DNA of 64,000 bases from Chaetoceros tenuissimus (lineage: Eukaryota > Bacillariophyta > Thalassiosirophyceae > Chaetocerotales > Chaetocerotaceae): the NCBI GenBank assembly GCA_021927905.1, contig BLLK01000029.1:744001-808000 (forward strand). The letters run 5' to 3'. The position numbers and the translations under genes were made by a program. Shown here piece by piece: positions 20,279 through 30,804 of this stretch. Under the pieces are notes generated by a model that saw nothing but the letters and a program-made list of their open reading frames with translations, had not been told where the DNA came from and searched no databases. Numbering within the stretch: the first letter of the stretch is position 1; the number at the start of each line of letters is the position of its first letter.

Positions 20279-22376
20279 TTAGCCTATTAATTCATATCGA
20301 GATGCCAAAGCATCAGCTTGAGCTGATCTTCCTTGGAATGCTTCGAAAGCTTTGGTTGTGGGAACTGAACTCCCCTTCGCGAGATATTCTTTTCTCAGTT
20401 TTCTTCCAGTATCAGGAAGATTTTCACTTTTGGAAAATGACTCAAACAAGTCAGCACTCATGATCTCGCTCCAGATATATCTATACTGCATTGTGTTTTT
20501 GCCATTTGCGTTGCTCTGAAATAATTGAACTAGCGGATCAATGTTACCTTTCGGAGGCATGTGATGTGGGCAGAAGCGTTCTGCGCATTTTCTTTGAAGA
20601 GCAATTATTGATTCATCACCATTGGGATCAAACTTTGAACTTATCTCAACTTCGAGTTGTCCTAAAAATAAACGATGTAGTAATTCTGTTGCCTTTTTAG
20701 CCTGTCTTTCTTGTAAGAGAAGTTTCATAGTATCTGGTGAAATAGATTCCTTTGAGTGAATATGGGAAGAAATCTTGGAGAAACCATTGTTGTGAAACAA
20801 CCAATATTCCATGAACTGCGAGATTGTTTCAGATGCATCATTTTCGATATCCTGCGCTCCTGAAAATGCACCGTGTTCAACATCGGCCAAAACGTGCTCG
20901 AGCAAATGGCTATCAAAAGGAGGTGTCAGTTTTCTTCAAGATTTGATATACAAAGGAACAAATCTATTGCACTTACCCGAATTCATGAAAAATATCAATA
21001 ACGTTTTGTACTTCTAACTCTATTGGTGCATCGTCCCACATTGGTGCCTTCACATCCAATGAAACAACAGCTACAGGAATATTGCTTTCATTTTGGTATT
21101 GTAGTGGTGCCATAAAACAACCACGGTCTTTGTGCTGGCGTCTAAAAGGATCTAAGTAAAACGATGCAATATTTTCACCAGAATCCATGTCATAGATTTG
21201 ATATAGTCGAACATCAAGATGCCATCCATTGACACCTGATTTTTGTTCTTCAATCTTGATTCCAAATAACGCCGAACACAAATCAAAGAGACCCGACAAT
21301 ACATGATTCATTTCAAAGTATTCATTCAAATCTAAATCTGAAGTCTTTTTCAAATCAATGTATGCGGACTGAAATTCATCACTAGAAAACTTTTCAACAG
21401 CTCTCAGCTGCTCAAACATACCATGAATCGCTTGTATTTCCTTCACATTTTTCGCCATTGCATTATGATAGTCAAGACTGTATTCTGCATAAGTATGATA
21501 TCCAAGTACCAAAGCAAGTTGTTGCTGTAGGGCAACTTGGCTGTACATCATTGGTAGAAGCTCTTGTGGGGTCGCCATTTTCCCATGTTCTTCCATAGTT
21601 AAGGAAGATTTGAATAAAAAGTCTGATTGCACTGATTCAAGTTTAGAACGAATTTCTTTCACTGCTTCCACCACATCATTGGTTGATCCATTGATCCGAT
21701 GCTTTCTCAAAAGGTGATTCACTACTCTTGAATGTTCTTCATTAGAATTGTCATCAAAACCTTTCTGTAATCTCAGTAGATGCTCTCTGATAGCTGGGGA
21801 GTATTCATGTTTTAAGTCAATGGTACTATTCGCTTCACGTAAAGCCTCATCAAAGGTTGGATCTCTCTTGACGCAAGAAAAAAGCACAACATGATTTTGC
21901 AAAGTAATGAGTGGTCGAGAAATCCTCTCTATTTCTCTGATAAATGTTTCATAATCTACATCATCATTCAAGGATTCTTCAAAAGCTTTCAAATCTGATT
22001 CATACTTTGCTTGCATTTCATCAGCAGCCTGTTTCACGTGTATAGGCTTTAGCTTTGAATAATTGATGTGTGTAAAGGTTTCATTTTCTGAGAGCAATGC
22101 TTCAGTGAATGGGTTTGACCCAGCAAATAAAGATCCAAAGAAGGTCCGTTTGCATGATCCATCAAAAGTGTTTTGCTTCTGAAAGGATGAAATAATGTTG
22201 TGTCTATTGTTCATGGTTGAGAAAAACTTTCCATCTGTGGTGGTAGAAGCAACATACAAACTTGCTTGCGACGACCTTTTCGTAACTCTGCGAGCTGCAG
22301 CTCTTGATATATTCCGCCATGTGAGGCACTGCTTGGACAACATATCAGATCTCTTTAAATTTTCCAATAAGATCAA
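20279..22376 (-). CDS. M3-family oligopeptidase (thimet oligopeptidase / organellar OOP type)
   Basis: Two exons: 22376-20977 and 20909-20279. The intron is GTAAGT...TAG and interrupts the active site. Joining gives HEFGHLLEHV at residues 464-473, the zinc metallopeptidase HExxH, and 676 residues in all. Further zinc-ligand and substrate regions are present (ENDASETISQFMEYW downstream, LDPFRRQHKDRGCFM upstream). The N-terminus (MLSKQCLTWRNISRAAARRV, then TKRSS) is basic, rich in Arg and Ser and free of acids, as in mitochondrial presequences. A role in degrading presequence peptides inside an organelle, as for plant OOP, is likely. Two Met codons (residues 1 and 12) could serve as start. Confidence 0.93.
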
Positions 22377-22887
22377 AGGTTTTGGTTGCGACTCGAAATG
22401 GTTTCTCCGCTTGGTTTTTTGTTGTTTGAACTAAAAACTAAAGAGTGGAAAATTTTCTTTCATCTTTCTGTTTGTGCTTGAGTCAGAATAAAGTTTTGTA
22501 AGTATATGGAAGATGTTGTTCCATAGAGCAATTTTCATACCCATTGAATTTATTCACTTCCTCTTCAATTATGGAAACTATAAGCCATCAATTACGAAGC
22601 AATTCTTCTATTTTTTAAACTTCGGTTTTTATGTCTACTTTTTTCCATGTAATTCAAATCCACCAAGTTCAAGCAGAAAAAGAAAAGCTTTAAAAAATGA
22701 CCAGCCATAAAAGAGGGTATAAAGGTGGTTATAATATGTGGCTATGGGTCTAACCAATTAGTAGTAAATATCTGTGTCGGGTAGGTACCTGGCGTTACCC
22801 TCGCTAGAGATGCAGCTAATAAACCGAAGCAAGCAAGAACAAGCAAGCAAAAAGCCAACGATTGGCCATCATCGCAAAAACTTGGAT
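22377..22887. promoter_or_regulatory. divergent promoter region, no gene seen
   Basis: 511 bp between the starts of the M3 peptidase gene (minus) and the COX6A gene (plus). Just before the COX6A start is a purine-rich 5' UTR with several AAGCAAGC units (22829-22853). Both genes are predicted to encode mitochondrial proteins, so shared control is possible. No gene is seen in it. Confidence 0.35.
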
Positions 22888-23593
22888 ATGGTGAGTTCCT
22901 ATCGTTTTCATGGCTCTATCAAGTCTGTTACTTATGGAAAAGTCTGGAGAATATTGTATTCATGGTCTGATTGGCGTTTGGGTGAAGGAAGGACTTTATT
23001 TCAGTCGATTTTATGAATTTTAGGGCAAGTTGAAGAGACATCTCCATCTAGTTGCACAAGCATCGGCGGGTTATGAACTACCATGCTAAATAGAGATGTG
23101 CATCAGCACTCTTCTAAATGATGATAATTATTTTCAAAATTTCTAACATATTCTTTTATTACAGTTCTCTGCAAGATCTCAACTCACTAGAGCTGCTGGC
23201 CGTGTAGCACAATCGACCCAGCGTCGTGGTGCTCAATCCGTTCCTCGTTTCGGATCCGAGGAGACTATGAAAAAGGAGGCAGTTGAGCACCTTAAGGCTC
23301 GTCTCGCTAAGCAAAAGGAGATTGAGTCTGGAAACTACGTATCTCACGCTGAGGAGGTTGCTGAGATGAACAAGTGGATCAAGATCTCTGTAATTGTTGC
23401 TGCTCCAGTCTGTGTATTGACTCTGGTAAAGGATTTATTGTTTGTAGAACATGCACACAGAAAGGAGGGACCAGAGCCAGACTACATGAGAATTAGAAAT
23501 AAGGAATTCCCTTGGGAGTGCGAGGACTGTGAGTTGTTCAACAGTGAATGCTGGAAGAAGTGCCGTGAAGAAAGAGCTGCAGAAGGAAACTAA
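22888..23593 (+). CDS. COX6A: cytochrome c oxidase subunit VIa
   Basis: The gene model has an unusual first exon. The coding part of exon 1 is only the ATG at 22888-22890, followed at once by GTGAGT. Exon 2 starts after TTACAG at 23165 and runs to 23593. The 143-residue product begins MFSARSQLTRAAGRVAQST, an excellent mitochondrial presequence, and so supports the model. A single membrane segment follows (WIKISVIVAAPVCVLTLVKD), then the family signature YMRIRNKEFPWECEDCELF, corresponding to YxRIRxKxFPW of COX VIa. Extra Cys residues (CEDCELFNSECWKKC) mark the intermembrane tail. It is a nuclear-encoded subunit of respiratory complex IV. Confidence 0.88.
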
Positions 23594-24470
23594 TTTAGGA
23601 AGCTTCTCTCTTTTCTCCACACGAATACCTATAGTCTTTTCATGGCATTTATTTTTCAAACCTCTGGAGTAGTTTTTATTTCTTGCCTATTTAAATAATT
23701 GTTATCCAGAATTTTTGCTTTGTAAATAGATGAGATTCCAATTGTGAAATGATTTTTATTCATTACATCCGACACTTTCGAAATTACCATGGCTTCTGCC
23801 ATTTTCGTACTTATCGCCCAGTTACGAATAAGTATTAATAAAATCTTGCTTCTTTATTCCTGACGATAGATGTTGATCGTCAAGGTGCATGGGCTGTACG
23901 GCAAAGGACGAAGGAGTTGCCTAAACTACAGATTTCATTCTCAAAAATTGTAGGTGGAAATCGACAATAGGTACTGAAGTTGCTCCAAAGGACCTTTATT
24001 TTAATGATATATCTATTCATTTCCTAGCAAAAAAGATGATCTTTGTTTAAAGCGCAATTGGGTAATTTTCCCATGAATTTCTTTTAAGAGAAGGAAAAGA
24101 TCAAATGTTGATGGAAGAAAAGGCTTGATATGATAAGTATATAAATATTTTATGGACCATGGAGGAAGTGAAATCAAAGAATGAAATTCTGTTCTTCCAT
24201 TGAGAGAAGAAGCGAAATAGAATAAACAAATAATAGTCAATGAAAGTCAGCGACGGCATAAAATTGAAGTCGATTTATAGTTTGTATTTTTTATATTTTT
24301 TCATTGATACAGAATTAATTCACGACAAAGTAAAAAGTTGGAGACTAATCAACCTCCATCGTGTTTCTCATCAATGTTTCCCTAAGTTTCAAGCTTTATC
24401 AATAATCCCTCTTTGAAAATTCTCTGCGTTGAGTATGCTGAAGACAAAGGCTCCAAGTCGACCACTTCGT
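23594..24470. other. long intergenic region between convergent genes, no gene seen
   Basis: 877 bp from the COX6A stop to the clathrin light chain stop. It is AT-rich. Open frames on either strand are short and of poor composition. A 7-bp inverted repeat TGACGAT (23861-23867) / ATCGTCA (23876-23882) is the only structure noted. It is longer than most 3' gaps here, so an unannotated non-coding RNA is possible, but nothing shows one. Confidence 0.35.
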
Positions 24471-25106
24471 TTATGCCAAGATTGCAGCGCGATCAGCGTC
24501 ATTTTTGAGCAAAATCAAAACATCCTTCATTCTTGTGCAATCCATACTCTCCTCAGATGCATCTTGGTTCAACTCAACCATCTTTACAACCCTCTGCCAA
24601 CTGTTGTCATTTTCCAAGTCAGCCTCAATAGCCTCCAACTTTTCCTGCTCATCAGATCTGTTCTTTGAGATACGTGATTCACGTTTCTTCTCTCTCTGAG
24701 CTTGAATATCTGCAAGGTCTTGCTCCGCCTTTTCAACAGAAGCTCCCTTTTGCGCATTCTCCTCGTCCTTGCGCTCCTTGAGGGTCACCTGCCATTCATT
24801 ATTCCATACGGTCATAGGGGACATGGTATCTTCCTCCACTGCAGCTGGAACTTCTTCCTCCTCAACTTCTTCCACCCCAGGTGCCATGTATTCTGCTGGA
24901 GGTTCCATGGTCATAACAGCAGGCATATTATCTGCTGGCATTGGCTCTTCATCAAAAAACGCAGGTTCTTCAGGAACCAAGACTGCAGGTGGTGCAGCAT
25001 CAATTTCACCTATGTAGTCACCTTCTGGTGCAGGTGCTCCAAGGATTATTGGCTCCTCAGCTGCGTCATCCATTGGTTGAAAGAAAGCTCCAGTTTGGTC
25101 GTCCAT
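24471..25106 (-). CDS. CLC: clathrin light chain
   Basis: 211 residues, one exon. The N-terminal half is acidic and Pro/Ala/Met-rich (EEPAFFDEEPMPADNMP) and probably disordered. Then VWNNEWQVTLKERKDEENAQ begins a long charged helix (about residues 100-160). The end, NSWQRVVKMVELNQDASEES, then CTRMKDVLILLKND, is the conserved C-terminal heavy-chain and trimer-hub region of clathrin light chains (W-x-R-V...D...S..K..LR..LI.LK). It coats vesicles at the Golgi and plasma membrane. The family's overall layout and length fit. It is divergent from the first lipase gene. Confidence 0.85.
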   Translation of the reverse strand: MDDQTGAFFQPMDDAAEEPIILGAPAPEGDYIGEIDAAPPAVLVPEEPAFFDEEPMPADNMPAVMTMEPPAEYMAPGVEEVEEEEVPAAVEEDTMSPMTVWNNEWQVTLKERKDEENAQKGASVEKAEQDLADIQAQREKKRESRISKNRSDEQEKLEAIEADLENDNSWQRVVKMVELNQDASEESMDCTRMKDVLILLKNDADRAAILA

Positions 25107-25874
25107 TTTTGTTGGTGTATTGGTTTATTAAAGGTATAGATATGATGTGTATATATAAATTACATAAAGGATCTGTCCTAAAATCGCAATCGGAGTGCTT
25201 GTGCTGTGTTGCTTGTGTGCATTTTGGGTTCTTTACGCTTCTCCAATGCTGTGCGCAGTGCACTGCGCATGCCTTGCTGTGCTTTGCCGTTGCAGGTAGA
25301 ATTTTGTTGTTCCTACAAGACTCAATTGACAGTGTCATGTACGTTTTTTTGAATACATCTTACGAACCAGTAATTATTGCATTAGTCTAATCTATATATT
25401 GTCATATAAATTGTTCATAATGCAAAGTTATTCGTTAAAACATGCTTGTCATTCTTCTAATACTAGGCTGAATGTTTGAAAACGTAGAATTATTCATATA
25501 ATTTGTATAAAATTTATAACATTAATTAGTCTTGACTTTCCCAGCAAATCTTCAAAACTTTTGATTTTGTGTCTGGTATGGTAATAGTAATAACTGACTG
25601 GATATGTTTCTGTTTGTTTATATTATATATAGTAAAAGCTCTAATTTACTTTCTTTCCAATGCTTTTCTTATTTGGAATTTCTATTACAGGTAAATAGCG
25701 GGTATCATAGTTCTCATTTTTCGTGGGAGAAAAAGTGAAAATGTTCATGCACGTAGATTCAGATGTGAAGAATGAATCTTCCCACATCCTTGAATCATTG
25801 ATCAACAAAATATTTATTTGTACATCACACAGAACAAAAACTGCACGTCCTGAAGAAGAATCGAAATTTCTAAA
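25107..25874. promoter_or_regulatory. divergent promoter region with GC-rich palindrome
   Basis: 768 bp between the starts of clathrin light chain (minus) and lipase 1 (plus). A perfect 18-bp palindrome, TGCGCAGTGCACTGCGCA, lies at 25252-25269 inside a GC-rich island of TGTG/TGCT repeats. The surroundings are AT-rich. It could bind a dimeric factor or form a hairpin in a 5' UTR. No gene was found in the region. Confidence 0.45.
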
Positions 25875-27149
25875 ATGTCAAGTTTTCATAGCGCAGACAG
25901 CAGCCCAAATCTCTACGATGAAATTCAAGAGATGGGTGATGTATCATTTCTCATATACTATCTTGGTTACATAAAAGCAGCATCTAGAAAAGCAAAAGAA
26001 GAAAATATTGAATTCAAAGGAATGGATGTTGGTGAAAATGGAATGACCATGAAAGAGGGGGTAATTAGTTCTAGTGAGTTGTCAAAGACATACACTCCAA
26101 GTGAGATCAAGACAATTATTGCTGACAACTTGGAGTATCTACAACAATTGTTCCCAAACGAATTCAATGGAGATGGCCTCGAACAAACATATTTGAGTAT
26201 AGATGAACTTGAGAAAGGGAGAATTAAAGAAAAGGTCGATTTGTCCACAGGAAAAAAGGCAGTATGGAGACCTTATACTATTGAAGAGTTTGATGATACA
26301 TTCCAGGATGTTGAACCAGTATACTCCGTGGTGAAGGATACATACCATAAACGAATTGTTTTAGTATTCCGCGGGACAGAAGGTCACCTTGGGGCAGCAT
26401 CTAGCAATTGGTTGGCAAACTTGAATGCTGTTGTCCACAATGAAAAGCCTCCTCTAGCAGTACAAGAGATTGATGACGAAAAAATTGGATTGCACAAAGG
26501 ATATTACAAATATCTATTCGACAAAACAGCCGACGAGAAGGACGAAGAATCGCGAACCAAGTTTGAGCAAATTGTTGAAGACATCATGCTTCTTTTGAAG
26601 AAATACCCTGGATTTAGATTACATGTTACAGGCCATTCGCTTGGAGGTGCTCTTGCGACGATGTGTTCCTTTTTCCTTGCTTGTGAAGAAAGTATTCCCA
26701 CTCCTGTTACATGTATAAGTTTCGCCGCACCCAGGGTTGGCACTCGTTCCTTCTTAAATGCATGTCAATATTTGGAAAGAACGTCGCAGCTTAGAATGCT
26801 AAGGGTGATGAATCATCAAGATACAGTTGCAGTCATTCCAATCTTGAACTACGTACATGTTGGTTTTCAAGTTCGCTTATACAAAGATGATACAATTCCA
26901 GACTTGTTGTACCCCAACTTGAAGAATGACTGGAAGAAATGGCTACAAATAAGCTGGGACAACTCAATTATTGCCTCTTTAAATTTGGGCTACGATCACA
27001 TTGACTACAGGCAAAGGTTGGACCAGCCGAAAACAAAGGCATTTTTGGAGAGTTTGCCTAATATTGCTTCTTTGTACACCGACAAAGATCTTGTTGGTTT
27101 TGAACTAGTTCGTTTGGGCGTAAGATTTACACCTGCGACCAAATTTTAA
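25875..27149 (+). CDS. class 3 lipase (alpha/beta hydrolase), intronless copy
   Basis: 424 residues. The nucleophile elbow GHSLGGALA has Ser255. The triad is completed by Asp316 in NHQDTVAVIP and His375 in YDHIDY, in the order and spacing of fungal-type class 3 lipases. VLVFRGTE near residue 165 supplies the oxyanion-hole region. No signal peptide or transmembrane helix is evident, so it is probably intracellular and may act on membrane or storage glycerolipids. It lies 212 bp before a paralog in the same orientation. The two align throughout, including the N-terminal 150 residues that are not typical lipase core, so they come from a tandem duplication. Confidence 0.9.
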   Translation: MSSFHSADSSPNLYDEIQEMGDVSFLIYYLGYIKAASRKAKEENIEFKGMDVGENGMTMKEGVISSSELSKTYTPSEIKTIIADNLEYLQQLFPNEFNGDGLEQTYLSIDELEKGRIKEKVDLSTGKKAVWRPYTIEEFDDTFQDVEPVYSVVKDTYHKRIVLVFRGTEGHLGAASSNWLANLNAVVHNEKPPLAVQEIDDEKIGLHKGYYKYLFDKTADEKDEESRTKFEQIVEDIMLLLKKYPGFRLHVTGHSLGGALATMCSFFLACEESIPTPVTCISFAAPRVGTRSFLNACQYLERTSQLRMLRVMNHQDTVAVIPILNYVHVGFQVRLYKDDTIPDLLYPNLKNDWKKWLQISWDNSIIASLNLGYDHIDYRQRLDQPKTKAFLESLPNIASLYTDKDLVGFELVRLGVRFTPATKF

Positions 27150-27361
27150 AATAAGTTTGCTTTGTGATTTTCTTCTTTTTTGAAATCCTATTTTTGTCTT
27201 CTTACGTCTAATTTTCTCAAACATGCATGTTTGTATTCAACGCTATTTTAGTATAATTCAACGGAAACTTTTCCTTTTTCTTTTCCGGCCCTACGAATAC
27301 ATACATGAAGAATCTAATCAACCATGTTACAAGAAAACTTAAATAAAAGATATAAAAAACA

Positions 27362-28660
27362 ATGACTGACAAAGAGACTTCTGCACCGTATGGTGATGAA
27401 TACAAATGGCCAGATACTCTCTATCGCGAGATGAGAGATATGGCAGCATTGTCATTCATGTGTTATTCTTTTGGATATATTGTGAATCTTGCTCGCAAAC
27501 AAGAAGGTGGATTGAAAGGACTTTCTTTGGATGAAAATTCCGAAAAATCAATTGTAAAGTCAGGTGTATCTGATTCTGCACTCAAGAGATCATTTACTCC
27601 TTCGGAAGTAAAGCAAATCGTTGAAGAAAATGTAGAAGCATTGAGTAAAGAAGCAAATGATTTCAGAGGTAGAGGTTTGAAAGGCACTCTCAGTGCTCTC
27701 GAAAAACTCGACGCAAGAGCTAAGGAAAGTGGTCTTGATAGACCTCTGACCCTTGAAGAATTTGATGATGTTTACCAATCAAAAGAATGTGTATATGCAG
27801 TCTGTAAGGATGATATCAACAAGAGAATCACAGTTGTATTTAGAGGAACCAATGATCTTGCATTCTTCTCCAATTGGGTAACCAACTTTTCAGCTTTTCA
27901 GAAAGAAGTACCACTTCCTGATAAACTTCAAGACAAGATCGATGCAAAAGAGATGCAGTTCCATACTGGATTTTATGGTGAGTAATCAATTTACATTACA
28001 TACAAAAACATGTATCAAGAGAAGTATATATAGCATAGCTAATTTATCATTTCCACATCAGATTATCTTTTCAACGAAACAGTTGATGAGAAAGATGAAA
28101 AAAGCAAGAGAAAGATGGACCAAATTCTTGATGATGTAAAATCTCTCCTTGCGAAGAATCCAGGGTACCAAGTTTACACTACAGGACATAGTCTTGGAGC
28201 AGCATTGTCTTCTATTTGTGCATTTTATTTTGCACTTGACGACGATTTGCCAAAACCAATCTCTTGTGTTAACTTCGCAGCACCTAGAGTTGGAGGTTGG
28301 GATGTATTCCAGGCTGTTCATCACCTAGAAAAGACTAAGCAACTTCGTGTGCTCCGTATGGTGAATGAAAATGATTTGGTTACTACAGTTCCTGGTGGAA
28401 CTTACTACCATTTTGGAGTTCAAATTGACTGTTATCATAAGAAATTTTGGCAAAGAAAAGCGTCTCCACCAAACATTACTTACTTCAATCCCACTGAAGA
28501 TTTTTGGACTAGATTTGGAAAGACCTGGACCAACAGCATTATTACCAATTTAAATATTGGTTATGATCATGGAAATTACATCAGCAGATTGGTTGCTAAC
28601 GAAGAATACTTGGGTGATTCAAGTCTGAATGATATCTATGTAAAGGAAGGTATTCTTTAA
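27362..28660 (+). CDS. class 3 lipase, second tandem copy (one intron)
   Basis: Two exons, 27362-27977 and 28062-28660, with GTGAGT and ATCAG ends. Together they encode 404 residues. The splice joins FHTGFY to DYLFNE, matching LHKGYYKYLFDK of the upstream paralog, which has no intron there. The nucleophile motif is GHSLGAALS (Ser249), with Asp in NENDLVTTVP and His in YDHGNY, so the triad is complete. The starts of the two proteins are alignable (EMRDMAALSFMCYSFGYI against EIQEMGDVSFLIYYLGYI). The C-terminus is shorter than in copy 1. Predicted to be soluble. Substrate unknown. Confidence 0.92.
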
Positions 28661-28986
28661 ATTTCCGATGATGAGAAAAATACCGCGTAGTCTCAAGTAA
28701 TTTTTTAAATCATTTTTTACACGTTAGACGATGAAATTATTTGTAATTTTTTCTTTTATACGGTCTATTTAACGGGTCGATCCATGAAGGGCTTTATGGT
28801 CCTTCCTTCTTCGGTATCTTAGCTGCTCTCTGCTTCTCCATCCATTTATTTTGATGCAATCTAACCACAACATACACTCTGTATTAGCACAGGAGCGACT
28901 TCATCACCACACCATCACCTTGACAGCATCTCCGTTTTTGAGATCCAATCGGGAAACTGTTGTATTTCTTCACTTGAAAGTAAAAG

Positions 28987-30538
28987 ATGCCAAGTTGTAA
29001 GTTAGATGATATCATATGATTTATACACCACAACAAGTAGCAAGCATATGCGGCTTCTTGAGCTGATGAAAGATATGTTTTCTTTATCTCATGATTCTAA
29101 TTTCTTTTTCAATATTGTACGTACAGCTAAATCTGCAAAGAAGCGTAAGGCTGAGGATGGAAGCGCTCAGCCAGCAGCAAATACATCTGCTGGTCACATG
29201 ATTGAGCCTTCTTCCCACACACCAAAAATTGATACTTCCAAGTGGCCACTTTTGCTTCGAAACTACTCCGATCTCAACGTCCGCACATCACACTACACAC
29301 CAATTCCATCGGGATCATCTCCACTTGCTAGATCCTTGAAAGACCACCTCTCCTATGGTGTTATCAATCTCGATAAACCAGCTAACCCATCTTCACACGA
29401 AGTAGTGTCATGGATTAAAAGAATCCTTCGTGTTGAGAAAACCGGACATTCCGGAACCCTTGATCCTAAGGTAACTGGATGTTTGATTGTATGTATCGAC
29501 CGTGCCACTCGTCTTGTGAAAGCACAGCAATCTGCAGGAAAAGAATATATTGGAGTTGTACGTCTTCACTCTGCAATTGAAGATACCAAGCAGCTCAATC
29601 GCGCAGTTGATACTCTGACTGGAGCTCTCTTCCAGCGTCCACCTCTTATCTCTGCTGTAAAGCGTCAATTACGTATTCGTACAATTTACGAATCCAAATT
29701 GATTGAATATGACCAGGATAGAAATCTCGGTATTTTCTGGGTAAGCTGTGAAGCTGGAACCTACATCAGAACCCTATGTGTTCATCTTGGTTTATTGGTT
29801 GGAACTGGAGGACACATGCAAGAATTGAGAAGAGTGAGATCGGGAGTTTTGGGAGAACAGGACAATATGGTCACCATGCACGATGTTCTTGACGCACAAC
29901 ATGTATACGATAACACAAAGGATGAGAAATATCTCCGAAGAGTCGTAATGCCACTTGAGGTCCTATTGACAAATTACAAAAGAATCGTTGTTAAGGATTC
30001 TGCTGTGAATGCAATCTGTTATGGAGCGAAGCTCATGATCCCTGGATTGCTCAGATTTGCAGATGATATCGATGTAGGCACTGAAGTTGTTTTGATGACT
30101 ACAAAGGGAGAAGCAATTGCTGTCGCAATCGCTCAAATGACAACAGCTGTAATGGCAACTTGCGACCATGGAATTGTCGCAAAGATTAAGAGAGTAATCA
30201 TGGAAAGAGATGCTTATCCAAGAAGATGGGGACTTGGACCTATGGCACAAAGAAAGAAGAGTCTGATCAAGGAAGGAAAGTTGGATAAACATGGAAAGCC
30301 GAATGCTAGCACTCCAAAGGACTTCTTGGAAGGATACAAGTCTGTTGATGGAGCAGCACAGGTTGCACCATTGGGCAAAACGTCTGCTCCAGCTAGTGAC
30401 TCAAGTGATGTTGCAATGGAAACACCAAAGAAAAGTGAAGATGATATGGAAGTTGAAAAGGAGGAAAAGAAGAGCAGTAAAAAGTCAAGCAAGAAGGATA
30501 AGAAAAAGAAAGATAAGAAAAAGAAGAAGGACAAGTAA
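28987..30538 (+). CDS. CBF5: H/ACA snoRNP pseudouridine synthase Cbf5/dyskerin
   Basis: Exon 1 codes only ten bases (28987-28996, ATGCCAAGTT). After a 130-bp intron (GTAAGT...ACAG), exon 2 runs 29127-30538, giving 473 residues starting [20 protein letters not shown]-type N-terminal region leads to the TruB catalytic domain with [11 protein letters not shown] (catalytic Asp116), then [12 protein letters not shown] and a PUA domain (about 300-375). The tail is Lys-rich ([16 protein letters not shown]), typical of nucleolar forms. The enzyme isomerises uridines in rRNA and snRNA, guided by H/ACA RNAs. The upstream ATG at 29021, inside the intron, is rejected because it would add an unrelated AT-rich leader. 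Confidence 0.96.
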
Positions 30539-30804
30539 ACTCTAGAAAAGGGTCTATTGGATAAGACTTGCGTGTTCTTTTAAAACAACAAAGCTATTCA
30601 TGTTTAAATTGATATGCAGCAAAGTTAATAGTAATCATGTATACATTTCTCTAAGTTTGCTAAGTTTTTTCTGTGGCTTGCGTATTTTTTTCTTGTGATC
30701 TAATGTAGTACATCTCCTACTGTTCAGAAAGCAACTTGTTGCTTGTGATAGACTAAAAAATACGAATACACCAAAAAATTCATCGAGTTACTAATTTTTA
30801 GTTT

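Noticed and set aside
24013-24240. 75-codon minus frame between COX6A and clathrin light chain
   Set aside because: Composition is not protein-like, and it lies in a 3' intergenic area with no support.
28115-28660. Separate 181-residue lipase starting at 28115
   Set aside because: The clean intron 27978-28061 joins it to the upstream exon, and the paralog shows the same continuous protein.
29006-29126. N-terminal extension of CBF5 from an ATG at 29021
   Set aside because: This part is AT-rich, unlike Cbf5, and lies between good GTAAGT and ACAG splice sites.
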